64,000 nucleotides of DNA from Prostheceraeus crozeri (GCA_907163375.1 CAJQUW010005733.1:1-64000); one strand, 5' to 3'. Positions 33,958 through 45,790 are shown, numbered from the stretch's first letter. Made by a program: numbers and translations. Notes: generated by a model not told the origin, from the letters alone.

Positions 33958-34028
33958 TTTGTGAACCATGCCATATACCGCTCGTTGTATTGGTGAATAA
34001 AGTCTCTTTATTATTATTTATTATTATA

Positions 34029-36170
34029 TAGGCGGAATGCTAGGATATTTGATATATGATGTATAAGGATAAGGATCCTCTTCGGATTTCTGCAATTCAG
34101 ATGGGTCATGGATCACGGAAGAACAGGTTTGGCCACGATTAGCGTTGGAATACCAAAATAAAACATATAAACTTAGCAAATGTCATCATCAAAGTAAATC
34201 GAAATTCGCTTTTGTTATTTTTGCCTATTTTTGTACTGTAATAGAAATGATATTCCATTCGCTATTTGTGAAAGTATGGATTACACGCGGTTCTATAACA
34301 CCCACTAGTGAGATGTACTACTCTTTCTGCTTCACAATTTACACCAAAATATTCTATTTAGATGTAGAAGTTTTCGTTTGTATTTTTTCAAGGAATTCAT
34401 ATATAAAGTTCTTTTATCTTTTGTAAATCGATAAGCGAAATGGATTTAATGGTTGTCCTACATCTGGGTGTGTCACACCCCAACCAAAGTTTACATCAGT
34501 AGAAATCATGTAAAAAACTGTCAACATTCGATGATATTCCATGACCTTTATTTATTTATTTAAGGGCAATTCCATAAATAACGCACGGACATTCTGACAT
34601 ATTCGTCATTTCTCATCATGAAGCAATGCGACTTCATTCATAGAAATTGCACCATACCATGCCAAAATAGTCTGAAATATTATCACTTTTAGTCCCTCTT
34701 TCGACGCCAGCGGTCAAAAGGTCACTGTAACGCACGTTCTTGTATTAAACGGCGATTTTGATGTGACTTGTCAATTTCACATATTTCTCTGACAGAACAC
34801 TGCTATTTGCGCATGTCTGTGCCAAAAATGTCGTTTTCTATCAGTCCTGAAATGACATCAATTTACTTTAAATGTGAATGGATGGATGATTCATAATAAC
34901 GCAAAACAACTTGACAAGCGATATAATTTTAGAGCTCTTGGTGCATGCGACTGTTTCCTTGAATGCCCATGCTTTCGTCATTTTGAATCATGTCGAAACC
35001 GAAGCGTGTTTGTAAAGACTGACTGCTGTAAGCCTACTTGCCTTACATTGTAAAGATGGTTAAGACTCTATACTTGACTGATGACAATTTATGTGTTACA
35101 GTTGCAGTGGATGAACTGGATCGCTTTGGCAAAGAAGTGATCAGGAGTGAATATTGCCGACGTGATGAGAGGATAACTGCTAGCAAGAGCAAGTGTAGGA
35201 GGTGGTCATACGTTGACCTTTCGAATATGCTTGACGTAATAACACATGAATAACGGAAGTGCAGAGAGTCCTGGGTTTGAATCTGTCCGCCTCGGGAGGC
35301 ACTACTGCTCTCCATAGAGGTAGCTAACCCTAACCTGTTGAGAGCTGCGAGTGTGTGAAGGCTGTCCGTTTCCTAATAATGGCAGAATTTCCAAATCAGA
35401 GAATTTCTTGCTCTCATTAAATGATTTCAGCGAAAGATGAATGAATTGACTGAAATGAAACTTAGAAACAGATATTATATGCTTTAAAAGTCTCTTGGAC
35501 AAACTATATTTCGAATGCATATTTTTTTCAGGAAAACAGGCTGGAAAGTTTCAATAATTTAGCTGATGCTGGTTAAGCTAAAATGCATATAAAAAATGAA
35601 AATGCAAAAAAACATGAATGAAAAAATAAAACAGATATATAGAAATAAAAGTATGATAGTTTGCTCAATGTTGTAAGCCATCGCGATGATAAGATTGCAA
35701 AGCGATTTATCGATGACGTTCAGCTTGAAGACGCTTTCGTTTCTTTCGAGCGTCAAAGGAAAGTGTCACGTCAAATGTCGTCGCACATACACAAGCAAGA
35801 AGACGCTGAACAGAGGAACTGAAGGTGGATGATACAGATGCTGAAGAGCGGGAGCACATTGCGACAAGTACAAGATCAAAAGCTGTTGAAGTTAAGTACA
35901 AGACGGTTTTATAAAATGAAAAAAAGACATGGACGAATCAGAGGATAAAAATATTATCCTCGTTGCTATCAGCAAAAGACAAGAACGCATTTTCAGAAAG
36001 ATTTGGATGACACTGAAGTTCTCGTAAAATTCTGGCTTTGGTGAATTGTAGACTTGATAGCCCATGAATTTCCTTTCCACAGAAAATGCTTGAGTAGCTA
36101 CATGCTGCACTCCATAGTGAACGTTTGCAATGCCATCTTCTGAAAAGTTTGTTGTTGTTGTTCTTTAGAT
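34029..36170. other. Stretch without recognisable gene
   Basis: Nothing firm is seen. At 34561-34960 the sequence has the feel of an interspersed repeat (AATAACGCA motifs at both ends, near 34580 and 34897) but no inverted ends were found. At 35690-35900 the plus strand has short Cys/His/Arg-rich coding-like text (CHVKCRRTYTSK) that could be the trace of an old gene or element. Confidence 0.3.
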
Positions 36171-36275
36171 GGCTTATGGCATGTTCAGAGCACAAAGCAA
36201 ACAATGTTTCGTCTCTCCTCATTGTATTACCTTCCGAGGTACGAAACATTGTTTGTTCTGAACATGCCACTAAAC
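36170..36275. repeat. Imperfect hairpin of about 100 bp
   Basis: GCATGTTCAGAGCACAAAGC followed by AAACAATGTTTCGT is mirrored by ACGAAACATTGTTTGTTC and TGAACATGCC around a 25-base loop. No gene is associated. Confidence 0.6.
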
Positions 36276-36329
36276 TGCATTCTGTTCATCACCCACAATT
36301 TGAGCTACCAAGGGATCAGTTTATTCTTC

Positions 36330-36570
36330 CGCCATTTCTTTGTCAACTGCTGTGTCCAAAGTAAGAAGCTCAAGAGTCGACTCGCAGAGTGGGAATATGC
36401 AGATGAGGTAGCTGAAAATTCTATACGTAAAAATCATGTTCTTCATAAGCGGCAAAAGATATTCGAAATTACATGAAGAAGATTGAAGAGGGTAAATACC
36501 AAAGACGGAATAGCGGGGTATCTGATGAATCAAACCTCTATCACATGATGCAGCCTTACAAAGTGTCCCA
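36330..36570 (+). pseudogene. Possible fragment of unknown coding sequence
   Basis: The stretch translates to helical, charged text (LAEWEYADEVAENSIRKNH) followed after a break by KIEEGKYQRRNSGVSDESN. I do not recognise a family. It may be a remnant of a transposon gene because it lies directly beside a Penelope fragment. Confidence 0.2.
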
Positions 36571-36582
36571 TCATATTTATGT

Positions 36583-36585
36583 AAT

Positions 36586-36623
<38 letters not shown>
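36583..36623. repeat. (TA)n microsatellite
   Basis: This run of TA dinucleotides directly precedes the left edge of the Penelope fragment. Confidence 0.95.
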
Positions 36624-36631
<8 letters not shown>

Positions 36632-36795
36632 TGAAAACACAGGATTAAGAAGCATGCGCCAACATGTTTCTGCCACTACTGTGGCTTGTCAAGGCGATAA
36701 ATGAACTATATTGAATAGCTACAATACAAATGAATTTCAACTAAAAATACATGGACACAGTCATTAGCCTGTAGGCTAGAGAAGATCATAGAGTT

Positions 36796-37098
36796 TTAGA
36801 AGACGTTTAGTGGTGGTCGGTATTTTCTAATGAACATAGTTTCTTTGTGTTCACGTTCTAGCCTTGTAGAAGAAATCGGCATTTTATAGAATGGCATGAT
36901 AGAGAATTTTTTACTCAAATTTACCGCACAATTTCTGATATGGGTGCTTGCTGGTAAAAATGAGTATTCAGCATTTTGAATCTGTTGCCGATGGACAGTA
37001 ACTCTGTGACGAAGGGTATCACCGGATTGACCTATGTAAAATTTATTGCAACCTAGGCAAGTCAATTTATAAATGAAATTGGAAGACCCACAACTCAT
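36796..37098 (-). pseudogene. Penelope-like GIY-YIG endonuclease domain
   Basis: The frame reads FIYKLTCLGCNKFYIGQSGD then LRHRVTVHRQQI. It carries the GIY-YIG nuclease core in its Penelope form (Y-LTC--C---YIG, catalytic Arg, the His of the family's CCHH insert), with the EREHKETMFIRKYRPPLN block holding the catalytic Glu. It would nick target DNA to prime reverse transcription. The domain is about 100 residues and looks nearly whole, but it is separated from its reverse transcriptase by a shifted frame. Confidence 0.8.
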
Positions 37099-37325
37099 GT
37101 TGTGTCTTATGTTAAAATGAAAGTCAGATTCATCAACTCGAAAAGTAATTTCCTTCCCTGCTGTAATATTGTCGCAGCATTTGCAGCGGGGTTGATCACA
37201 TTTAGTTACACCCTCAATTTGAGTTTTCTTATTTCGTTTTAAAATGGATAATATTGATTTTGGCTGTCTTAGTGAATTCTGAAATTTACAATTTTCGAAA
37301 GATTTAATAGATTTTAATGTATTAG

Positions 37326-37907
37326 TTAATGGGTAAATAGTTTTGTTGAAGACTTGAGGATTATTGGGATTATAGGTATGTACAAAGGAATAATAATGTC
37401 ATTCAATGTATATCTATTATCATTATGCTTTAATCGTTCTTTGGCTCTTTGTATAGCATTCCTTACTAAACCTTCAGGATAATTTAGTTTTGTTAATCTA
37501 TCCTTTAGTTCTTGATATCTTACAATCTTATTATGATTTTCGGATACAATTCTTTCTATCCTATGGGCCAGCACAAACGGAATGTTTCGAATTGTATGTC
37601 TCGGATGATTTGACTGAAAAGGTATATAACTAAAACTATCGGTCGGTTTGTTGTAGATGTCTGTTTCTATAGTATTTTTAATGGTATTTTTGTATACCCG
37701 AACATCCAAAAAGTTCAAAGACTGTTCATTTTTATCCACAGTAAATTTTATGGAGGGGTGCAAAGCATTTAATATTTCTAAAAAGTTGTTTAATTCACCG
37801 TAACTAGATTTCCATATTAGCCAGCAATCATCGAGATAGCGTATCCAAGAATTAATAATTTCATTTGATTCATGGTCCAGATAAATCTCTTTAATCATGG
37901 TATACAT
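37326..37907 (-). pseudogene. Penelope-like reverse transcriptase, C-terminal part
   Basis: The frame starts just upstream of RT motif C (RYLDDCWLIW, with the catalytic Asp pair). It continues with LHPSIKFTVDKNEQSLNFLD, a signature of Penelope reverse transcriptases, then IYNKPTDSFSYIPFQSNHP and the thumb region. Motifs A and B are missing, so this is a 5'-truncated copy. It is followed at about 230 bp by the endonuclease of the same element, in another frame. Confidence 0.75.
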
Positions 37908-37981
37908 TTGGGCGCATGCTTCTTAATCCTGTGTTTTCATTTTAATTATTTAACTGCATTTGCTTTGATTTCTATTATTTC

Positions 37982-37983
<2 letters not shown>

Positions 37984-38033
<50 letters not shown>
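37984..38033. repeat. (TA)n microsatellite
   Basis: A run of about 25 TA units lies 35 bp outside the right edge of the Penelope fragment. Confidence 0.95.
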
Positions 38034-38037
<4 letters not shown>

Positions 38038-38297
38038 TATACTCACCGCAAATGATATTTGATGTATATACATTTTGAGATGGGAGCGAATGGTCGATTA
38101 CTATTATAAAGACAACTTGATAATTTAGAACCGCCATTGATCTTTTTTGTGATAAGAAAAGTAGGACTTTACGTCAGTGAATGTATTAACTAAATTTGCC
38201 AAATTTTCGTATGACACTTCAACAAGGGAGAGCAACAGCGGATGCAACGATATATGTAAACTACACATGTACAATGAAGATACAAGTAACACAAAAT

Positions 38298-38501
38298 TCA
38301 AAAACTTAGATATTGGATGAACTGAAATGTTGGTAGAAAACTATCATGACAACTTAAATATTCACGAATACGCATACGAAAAGTGCGATTAGCTTCGCCA
38401 ATATAAAAATGTAGACATGAATTGCATGTTAACGCATACACAATATTCTTAAGAAAACATAACTTATTATCATGACATAAGCAATTTTCACAACAACTCA
38501 C
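38298..38501 (-). pseudogene. Second Penelope-like GIY-YIG fragment
   Basis: The frame contains CCENC then IVYALTCNSCLHFYIGEANR and TFRMRIREYLS, the start of a Penelope-type GIY-YIG domain with its cysteine insert. It ends abruptly, with no catalytic Glu block or reverse transcriptase in reach. It differs clearly from the copy at 36.8 kb, so it comes from another family or is much older. Confidence 0.6.
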
Positions 38502-39684
38502 ATTTTCTTTACATGAAAGTGATCGTTTAAGACATGGTTGAGTAATACAAAAATTTTAGCATCAACTGAGGAAAAATGAAAACTAGAAAACTCCTTTCTG
38601 ACTCTTAGCTTGAATAATATTGATAGGTATATGGCATCCGCAAATAAATGTTACTTAGATTTCTGCTTCCCTTGTAGTTATTGCTTAAGTTGTTATTTCA
38701 TTTCAGATGTTTTCTTCAATATGAGTTGGATATTTCTTATTTATGAAACTTGATTTCAAAAAATTCAGACCTATAATTTGTTTGTTAGTCGAAAAATTTA
38801 CGTGCACTCTCAGGGAGTCTGTTTTAAGAAGATTAATTCTCTTCTTCATTCTAATGATGTCTGGTTTGTTGACTTTCGCATTCGTCTTGGCTTCAAAAAT
38901 TCGTAGTGCGTGTTTCGTACCTCAATATTCCACGTTAATTTTCCAACGTCGAAATTCAAAAAATCAACAGAAATTTCAATTTCGCGAGAGAAGTTCCAGA
39001 GCAGACATCCTCAGATCGGTGTATTAATGTCCAACCTGCAAGAAAACACCACACAAAAGTACGTCCTGACCTGACTACTTCAACCTCCAAACACGGACTG
39101 ACACCTTACTACAAATACAAAATTGCACATGTACCCGTACATAAAGCATTCAATGTACATTGTACATGTGTTAATGCCTAGTAACGCACTCGGTATTTGT
39201 CTTTCCTTGAACTTTAGGTCCATTTATTCAAGCACAAATTCAATTGAAAAAATTATTGCATCAGAAAGATTTTTTGGGCACTCAATCTCAACAAAGACTC
39301 TGAAAAGTCTGATAAATGTAAAATCTCAAAAAGTGCACACAATCCCAACGTAATAACACTAGCATAATGAGCGAAGATTGTGCATGCACAATCTTTAACC
39401 GAAGAAAAAACTTAGGAGTAGAATAACAGTTTCGACAAGCTTCGTAATGAGTGGCGTCCGAGGTCCACGATGAGAACACTGAAGAGGTGGTCGAGCAGTT
39501 GACGGAAACCATTGAGGCTCACTTTGACATTGATTTTGGCGACAGGATAGGAAGACGTAACCAAATCGTCAAGATTAAAGTAAAAACAAATAGGAAGATC
39601 AACGCAACAAAGCACTGAAGCAAGCAAAGAAACAGAGATGATTCGATGGTGTTTACATAAATACTGAGATGCACAATGGATAGG
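38502..39684. other. Flank of the young Gypsy insertion
   Basis: No gene is recognised. At about 39440-39620 one plus frame reads HDENTEEVVEQLTETIEAHF then DIDFGDRIGRRNQIVKIKVK, and the text resumes past the insertion; it recalls the RNA-binding ORF1 of L1-like LINEs (..IDR.HR.GR...P.IVKF). If so, the Gypsy element landed in an old LINE remnant. This resemblance is weak. Confidence 0.25.
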
Positions 39685-40222
39685 TGTAAGAGTCATGTGG
39701 TTTATATCGTATTTTGTATTTTTGTATATTGATTAACATTTGTTTTAATTAAGTGAAATGACTTCATGAACTTATGAATCAATAGTTATCTGGTTTGATA
39801 GCAATCATATGATAGTCGTCATGTCATAGTAATTTGTTTTTTGTAGATGTTTGACTGATAGGATTTCTCAGATTGTATCATAGAAAGGCAATAAGTTGCA
39901 GTCAAGTGTTTTCAGATATTTTTCTTAACTCTCTATGCTTTTGGAATTGTCATGTCTACCGTAGTAATTTCTTATATAGCCAAATATGGACATTTGTAAA
40001 TTGATGATTAATAATTGTTGTCAGTGATATCTAAATATGGTATATTTGTCCATTTGAAATTCATGCCTTGTCAACCGTTTTTCTAATGTAGCAACTTATC
40101 AAATTTTAAGCAGTTGAATTTTGTTTGCTCTTCACTCCTACATTTTATGCCACTGAGTAAGGTTGTAAGCTGCTGCTTCAATATAGTCATCGCTGGGTCA
40201 CAAGTTTTTTTTTCAACTTACA
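39685..40222 (+). repeat. 5' LTR
   Basis: It is 538 bp long, TG...CA bounded, with terminal inverted TGTAAG/CTTACA. It is nearly identical to the 3' LTR; differences are a few substitutions and small indels. Confidence 0.92.
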
Positions 40223-40246
40223 AGCTATCACCGGCAAAGATCAAGT

Positions 40247-40953
40247 ATGTCTATCAAATTTTCCGATATTGTCGAGAAGTATTATGGAGTTGGAGATTTC
40301 GTAGAATGGATTAACAAACTTGAGTTGGTTGCATCTCTGCAAAACATAGAAGATTTGTCAAAATTCATACCTTTGTTCTTAACTGGAGGAGCCTTCTCGG
40401 TCTACATTGATTTGAGTGAGGACACAAGAAAGAACTACAAAGAGGTAAAATCTGCACTGATCAATATTTTTAGTAGCGATAAGTTCACCGTGTATGAGTC
40501 TCTAATGTTTAGAAAGTTGAGATTGAATGAGTCTGTAGATGTATATTTAGCGGACATCAAACGAATGATCTCTTTGATTGATGAATTTTCGTCTGATGAG
40601 TTATTGAAAACTGCTTTTTTTTTGGGCTACCTGATAACGTGAAAACACAGTTAAGAGCTGCATGTTCTCTAACAGAAATGAGCCTAGACATGATAGTGCA
40701 ACGAACCAGAGGTCTGATGAAATCAAATTCCAGTCGAGAGATATGTTTCGTAAGTCAAGCCAAAAACAATGTTTCACAAAAGAGCAAAAGTTTGATTTGT
40801 TACCAATGTGGGAAAGAGGGTCATGCAAGGAATCGCTGTCCGTCATTGAAAGAGCGACGTTGTTTCCGATGTGGTGAAGTAAATCACATAATTGCTAACT
40901 GCCCAAAAAATGTCGTTGAGAACAAGTCCACACCTGAACAAAAAAACGTGTAG
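40247..40953 (+). pseudogene. Gag region of Gypsy element
   Basis: The region starts 25 bp after the 5' LTR with a helical capsid domain (VEWINKLELVASLQNIEDLS; FRKLRLNESVDVYLADIKRM). It ends with two CCHC zinc knuckles (CYQCGKEGHARNRC and CFRCGEVNHIIANC). It is a fossil copy. Confidence 0.75.
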
Positions 40954-41015
40954 AGGAAGCCGCTGAAATTTGCGCCAGTGGTTTCCTTAAGTCTGATAGC
41001 GCTAAAGTACCTTCG

Positions 41016-41636
41016 TTGTATGTAGAATTTAACAATTTGTCGATAAAAGCCATGATTGACACAGGGTGCTCGAAATCAATAATTTCATCAAAATTAGTTA
41101 GCAAAACTCAATTGTTTAATAAGCCTCATAATGTTCAGAACATGAATGGCTTTATTACAGTATGTCACGGAACTTCAGAAATTGATGTTACAATAAACAA
41201 TGAGAATGTTCATTTACAGTGTTTGGTAACCGAAATTATTCCTGGATTTGATTTTCTTTTGGGTAAGGACTGTGTTGACCTACTTGGGGGAGTCGCTGCG
41301 TATAAAGACATGATTCGCTTTCATGTATTTGAACCCATTACAAGTAGCCATTTTGATAGAATTACTCAAAACGTAGATCTAGCCGCAGCCTGTGTCGAAC
41401 CCGATACAAATAGCCATTTTGATAGAACTACACAAAATCTAGCTTGTGCAGATTCTGACTTAACTTGTCGGCCCGCACAAAGTGTGGAAATCCACGATAA
41501 AGATTTCACCGCCATTTTTGATGACGGTAAATGGACTGTGAGTTGGAAGTTCGTAGATGATCCAAAATTATCGAATACAAAAAGTCAGTATAACATTCCT
41601 GAAAGAGCCAGAGTAGGCTTTCATGATGAAGTTTAG
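41016..41636 (+). pseudogene. Protease region of Gypsy element
   Basis: An aspartic protease is indicated by AMIDTGCSKSIIS (active-site Asp-Thr-Gly) and FDFLLGKDCVDLLGG (flap/hydrophobic strand). The tail contains two imperfect copies of a short SHFDRITQN-type repeat. Confidence 0.7.
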
Positions 41637-41639
41637 ACT

Positions 41640-42870
41640 TGGATAAGTAAGGGTTGGCTCAAAGAATATAGTGGGGAGCATGAAGGCATTATACCTTTAA
41701 TGGCCGTTATTCAAGAAAACAAAGAAAAAATTAGGCCAGTTATGGATTTCCGTGAGCTGAATGACTATATTTCCAGCCACACCGCAGAGAGCTCAGTTTG
41801 TCATGAGAAACTTAGAAATTGGCGTAGGCTAGGAGAAAACCTTAGCATGATTGATTTGAAAAAAGCCTATTTACAAATCCATATTAGCGAAAATTTGTGG
41901 CGTTACCAATTGGTAAGATATATGGGAAAAACCTACTGTTTAACAAAGCTGGGATTCGGATTAAGCGCTGCCCCTAGAATAATGACAAAAATTCTGCAAT
42001 TTGTTCTGGCTTCCGACGCCATCGTTGCTAAACATACTGACTCATATATTGATGATATTGAAGTTGACAATAATTGTCTCCAACGAAAGAGTTTTGAAAG
42101 TACTGGCTGAGTATGGTTTGGAAGCTAAACCCCCGGAGAGGCTTAGTAGAGCACGGGTGTTAGGATTGAGAGTGAGTAGCTCAGAGAAAGGATCAAGGGG
42201 TAGGGACAACGAAATTTCAGTAGGAAATGTCGAAACTAGACGAGAGTTGTTCGCATTCTGTGGGAAGTTAACCGGACATTATCCTGTTTGTGGTTGGCTG
42301 CGGCCAATGTGCTCTTACCTTAAGAGAATAAGTTCTGAGTGTTAGTGGGATGAAAAGTTGTCTGGTCGTACTTTAGAGATTCTCAATGATCTAAAGGAAC
42401 GTCTAAGAGTTGAAGATCCAGTCAGAATCAGAGGTGTTTGGCATGCTCCGCAGACAGAGTGTGGGAAAGTTTGGTGTGATGCGAGCACCTTGGCTGTGGG
42501 AGTTGCGATTGAGATTGAGAATGAAATTGTCGAGGATGCTTGTTGGTTGCGTAAGCCTGCTGATGTTGGACATATAAATTTGAGTGAGCTGGAGGCTGTG
42601 ATCAAAGGAGTGAATTTAGCTCTGAAGTGGAATTTAAAAAACATTCTGATTATTACTGACTCATATACGGTAAACCAATGGGTTTCTTCAGTTTTAACTG
42701 GAGACAAGAGAGTAAGAACGAAAGGTCTTGGTGAAGCTCTTATGCATAGACGCTTGTCTCTGATAAAAGACATTGAGACAGAATATAATTTGGACGTGAA
42801 AATTCAATGGGTCCCTTCTGAAGATAATAAATCCGACATTCTCACGAGAGTTCCCCGTAAGTGGCTATAG
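41640..42870 (+). pseudogene. Reverse transcriptase and RNase H region of Gypsy element
   Basis: Visible RT blocks are IRPVMDFRELNDYI, SMIDLKKAYLQIHI (motif A), LTKLGFGLSAAPRIMTKIL (motif B) and a DSYIDDIEV motif C. RNase H follows with VWCDASTLAVGVAIE, LSELEAVIKGVNLAL and IITDSYTVNQWV. YIDD in place of the common YLDD/YVDD places it in a less usual Gypsy branch. It is a fossil. Confidence 0.75.
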
Positions 42871-42929
42871 AAACAAAGCGAATTGTGTTGTACTTCCGTG
42901 AAATAAGATCAAGCCTCAGAGATTTCAGT

Positions 42930-43994
42930 GGCAGAAATTGAACTTGCTCACAATGAGCATCATTTCGGCTTAGAAAAGACAGTTTATTTTTTAAAGAAGC
43001 GCTACCCAGATCAGGAGATTAGCAGATCAGTTGTGTAGAACGTAATCAATGACTGTATTCCTTGTTCCAGTGTAGATCCAGCATCTCAACGTTGGCCTCA
43101 TGGAACTCTTGATTGTGTGGAGAACTGGTATAGACTCGCTCTGGACACGACGCATTATAATGGATGCAATTATTTGACTTTAGTGAATTGTGGTCCGAGT
43201 AGATTTGCCATTTGGAGACTCCTTAACTCAGAATCGACTTCATCGATAGCGCGAGAACTAAATCAAATTTTTTCTGAAAGAGGTGCACCAACCGAGCTTC
43301 TTTTAGACAATGCAAGTTCATTTCGGTCAAGTGAATTCCAAACTTTTGTTGATCAATGGAAGATCTTGCTGGTTTTTCGATGCGCTTAAATCGACCATCG
43401 GGAAATGGCATTGTCGAGCGTAATCACCGCACGATCAAGCGCATGGCTGCTCGAACCAATAAAAGCATTCGTGAAATGTTGATGTATTATAACCAAGCTC
43501 CTCGAGGCGAAAATGGTGTCTCTCCGATCAAGTCAATTTATTCTTATGCATGGAGATATCCTTTGACAAAGTCCGACAGAAGTAGCGGTCCAAACAACTA
43601 CCATACTGATGATTTAGTTTTTGTGAAACTAGCAGATGGAAGATGCACAACGAAATGGAAAACTGGATTGATCACGAATGTTCGCAGCAGCACTTCAGTT
43701 GAAGTTGACGGTATTCCTCGGCACGTTGCAGACATTCGCAAGGCACAGAACAATGGCTCCAGAGGGGCACAAAATGTGGATTTCAGAATGGAGGTGCAGG
43801 ATGTCCAGCAAGTTGAAGTTTTTCCGAATGAAGCAGAGAGTGATGCTGTTGCTGCGAATTGTGAGCCCATTGACTCAGGTGATTCTCAACAAGACTTTTC
43901 TAGTGGTTCGCTCAGTCAGAGTTCATCAATCTCTCATGCTCATCCTTCGCGAACTCGAAGACCTCCCAGTCGTTTTGAAGATTATTACCTCTGA
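42930..43994 (+). pseudogene. Integrase region of Gypsy element
   Basis: The integrase contains HNEHHFGLEKT-like zinc-finger text, then the DDE core: WYRLALDTTHYNGCNYLTLV (first Asp), ELLLDNASSFRSSEF (second Asp) and NGIVERNHRTIKRMA (Glu). A C-terminal SH3-like region (LVFVKLADGRCTTKWKTGLI) and a Ser/Arg-rich tail end just before the polypurine tract. Confidence 0.75.
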
Positions 43995-44031
43995 ATTTTT
44001 TAATTGTTTTGATCTTGAGATAAGGGGGTAA

Positions 44032-44561
44032 TGTAAGAGTCATGTGGTTTATCTCGTATTTTTGTATATTGATTAACATTTGTTTTAATTAAGTGAAATG
44101 ACTTCATGAACTTATGAATCAATAGTTATCTGGTTTGATAGCAATCATATGATAGTCGTCATGTCATAGTAATTTGTTTTTTGTAGATGTTTGACTGATA
44201 GGATTTCTCAGATTGTATCATAGAAAGGCAATAAGTTGCAGTCAAGTGTTTTCAGATATTTTTCTTAACTCTCTATGCTTTTGGAATTGCCATGTCTACC
44301 GTAGTAATTTTTGTACAGCCAAATATGGACATTTGTAAATTGATGATTAATAATTGTTGTCAGTGATATCTAAAATATGGTATATTTGTCCATTTGAAAT
44401 TCATGCCTTGTCAACCGTTTTTCTAATGTAGCAACTTATCAAATTTTAAGCAGTTGAATTTTGTTTGCTCTTCACTCCTACATTTTATGCTACTGAGTAA
44501 GGTTGTAAGCTGCTGCTTCAATATAGTCATCGCTGGGTCACAAGTTTTTTTTCAACTTACA
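44032..44561 (+). repeat. 3' LTR
   Basis: It is 530 bp long and partner of 39685-40222. It is followed directly by the ATAGG target duplication. Confidence 0.92.
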
Positions 44562-44566
44562 ATAGG

Positions 44567-45782
44567 AAAGAAGACAAACGCATGAGAGATCCGCATGAGA
44601 AGGCTTTCCAAGCGAGAACCTATACATCAGCAAGGGAGGAGTTATGTAAAGGATCACTGCTATAGAAACAGCTAATCCACTGAGACATGTACGTCGATTG
44701 TCGTGGATATACGTGTAATCAAGTAGCCACTGCTAATAAATAGACGTAACACATGTCATTTGGTAAGCTTTTAGCAATTTTTTGCATTTGAATGTTTCCT
44801 TTTTAAAAATCAATTACTTCGCACATAACATACGAATGTATGATGTCCATTAATTTGTATTCATTTGCAAGTTGGTATCATTAACAACTTCCAATTCTGT
44901 TAATTCAAAGATCTAGCATCGTTGAAATCCAGGAAATATAATCGAAAAACACGTTCAAATATTTGCATCTTTAAAAATTTCAATCCAATACTTCCTCATG
45001 TCACGCATATGAAATTGACTGCCATCCCCATCATGCCGTATATCTATCCTGCTTTGTGAATGAATTAGAGCTCTAGATATGTCACACCCTATTCGAGATT
45101 TTTCGGAAGGTAAACAGCAAGTGACGTCCTTATCCATTTAGTAAGATATCTACATTAGTTCGAAGAAATCTATGATATTTTCTTCTACGATTTGTGTGTC
45201 TCGGTGGTTCTAGTGTAAGCACTACTAACGTAGCCCAAGGAAAGATTCAGTAATGAATGATATTTATTCTTCAGTTGTCAGTTGGCCTTCTGAGGGATTC
45301 CATTGTGACTTTGTATTATCATGATGGAGTTGTTGTGTTGTGAAGCAGTCGACATGGAGTTGCCTGATAGCATAGGGCCCAAAGCGTGATGTGACCCGAG
45401 AAACTGATGGTGACAAATAAAATACTCCGCTCTCCACCCCAACTCTGTGGAATGGATGAGGATTAAGCTACTAGTGATCATGAATATCTGGTGATGAAAT
45501 GTTTTTTTTCTATTTGTGGACGTTTCTTTCCACCTTGTTTTTATGAAAGCATCCAAAAAGTCAAAACATGATCGAAAAGGGCAGTTGCATTATTAATTCC
45601 AAAGAAATCAGAAAAGTTCAAAATGCTTCAATGCAAATTTCTCTGCTTCATGCGTAGAGCAATTTTCATGCACACATGCAGATAGTAACCTGACTCCATG
45701 AGTTTCACATCCTGATATAATTTGTTTGAATGTATGTTGAGAGTAAATTTTCGCAACAACACGCACATTTTTATGATTGTCA
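44567..45782. other. Stretch without recognisable gene
   Basis: I see nothing firm in it. It is AT-rich with only short random frames. Confidence 0.35.
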
Positions 45783-45790
45783 TATGTTAT

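Larger units (their letters stand above)
30840..34028 (+). mobile_element. Non-LTR retrotransposon (LINE, CR1/L2/Jockey-type), nearly full-length
   Basis: A GC-richer 5' region without clear ORF1 (30840-31400) leads into an apurinic endonuclease-reverse transcriptase frame (31424-33957). A very short 3' UTR and a TTATTATTTATTATTAT tail follow. The 5' boundary is approximate and no target duplication was found. The simple-repeat tail is typical of CR1/L2-like elements. Confidence 0.8.
36624..37948 (-). mobile_element. Penelope-like element fragment with inverted ends
   Basis: The left edge (36624-36662) and the right edge (37908-37948) are inverted copies of a 39-bp sequence including AAAATGAAAACACAGGATTA and AGAAGCATGCGCC. 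Between them on the minus strand are the end of a reverse transcriptase (37907-37326) and a GIY-YIG endonuclease (37098-36796), the Penelope order. The 5' part is missing. (TA)n lies on both outer sides, a typical Penelope landing site. Next to the left edge, on the minus strand, lies a degenerate hammerhead (GCCAC-AGTA-GTGGC stem, then AGAAACATGTT). Confidence 0.8.
39685..44561 (+). mobile_element. Ty3/Gypsy LTR retrotransposon, recent insertion
   Basis: LTRs at 39685-40222 and 44032-44561 begin TGTAAGAG and end CAACTTACA. ATAGG duplicates on both sides (39680-39684 and 44562-44566). A GGGGG-containing polypurine tract precedes the 3' LTR. The order is gag with two zinc knuckles, protease, reverse transcriptase, RNase H, integrase. 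The LTRs are about 98% identical, so the insertion is young, yet the internal region appears broken in roughly half a dozen places. Confidence 0.9.
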
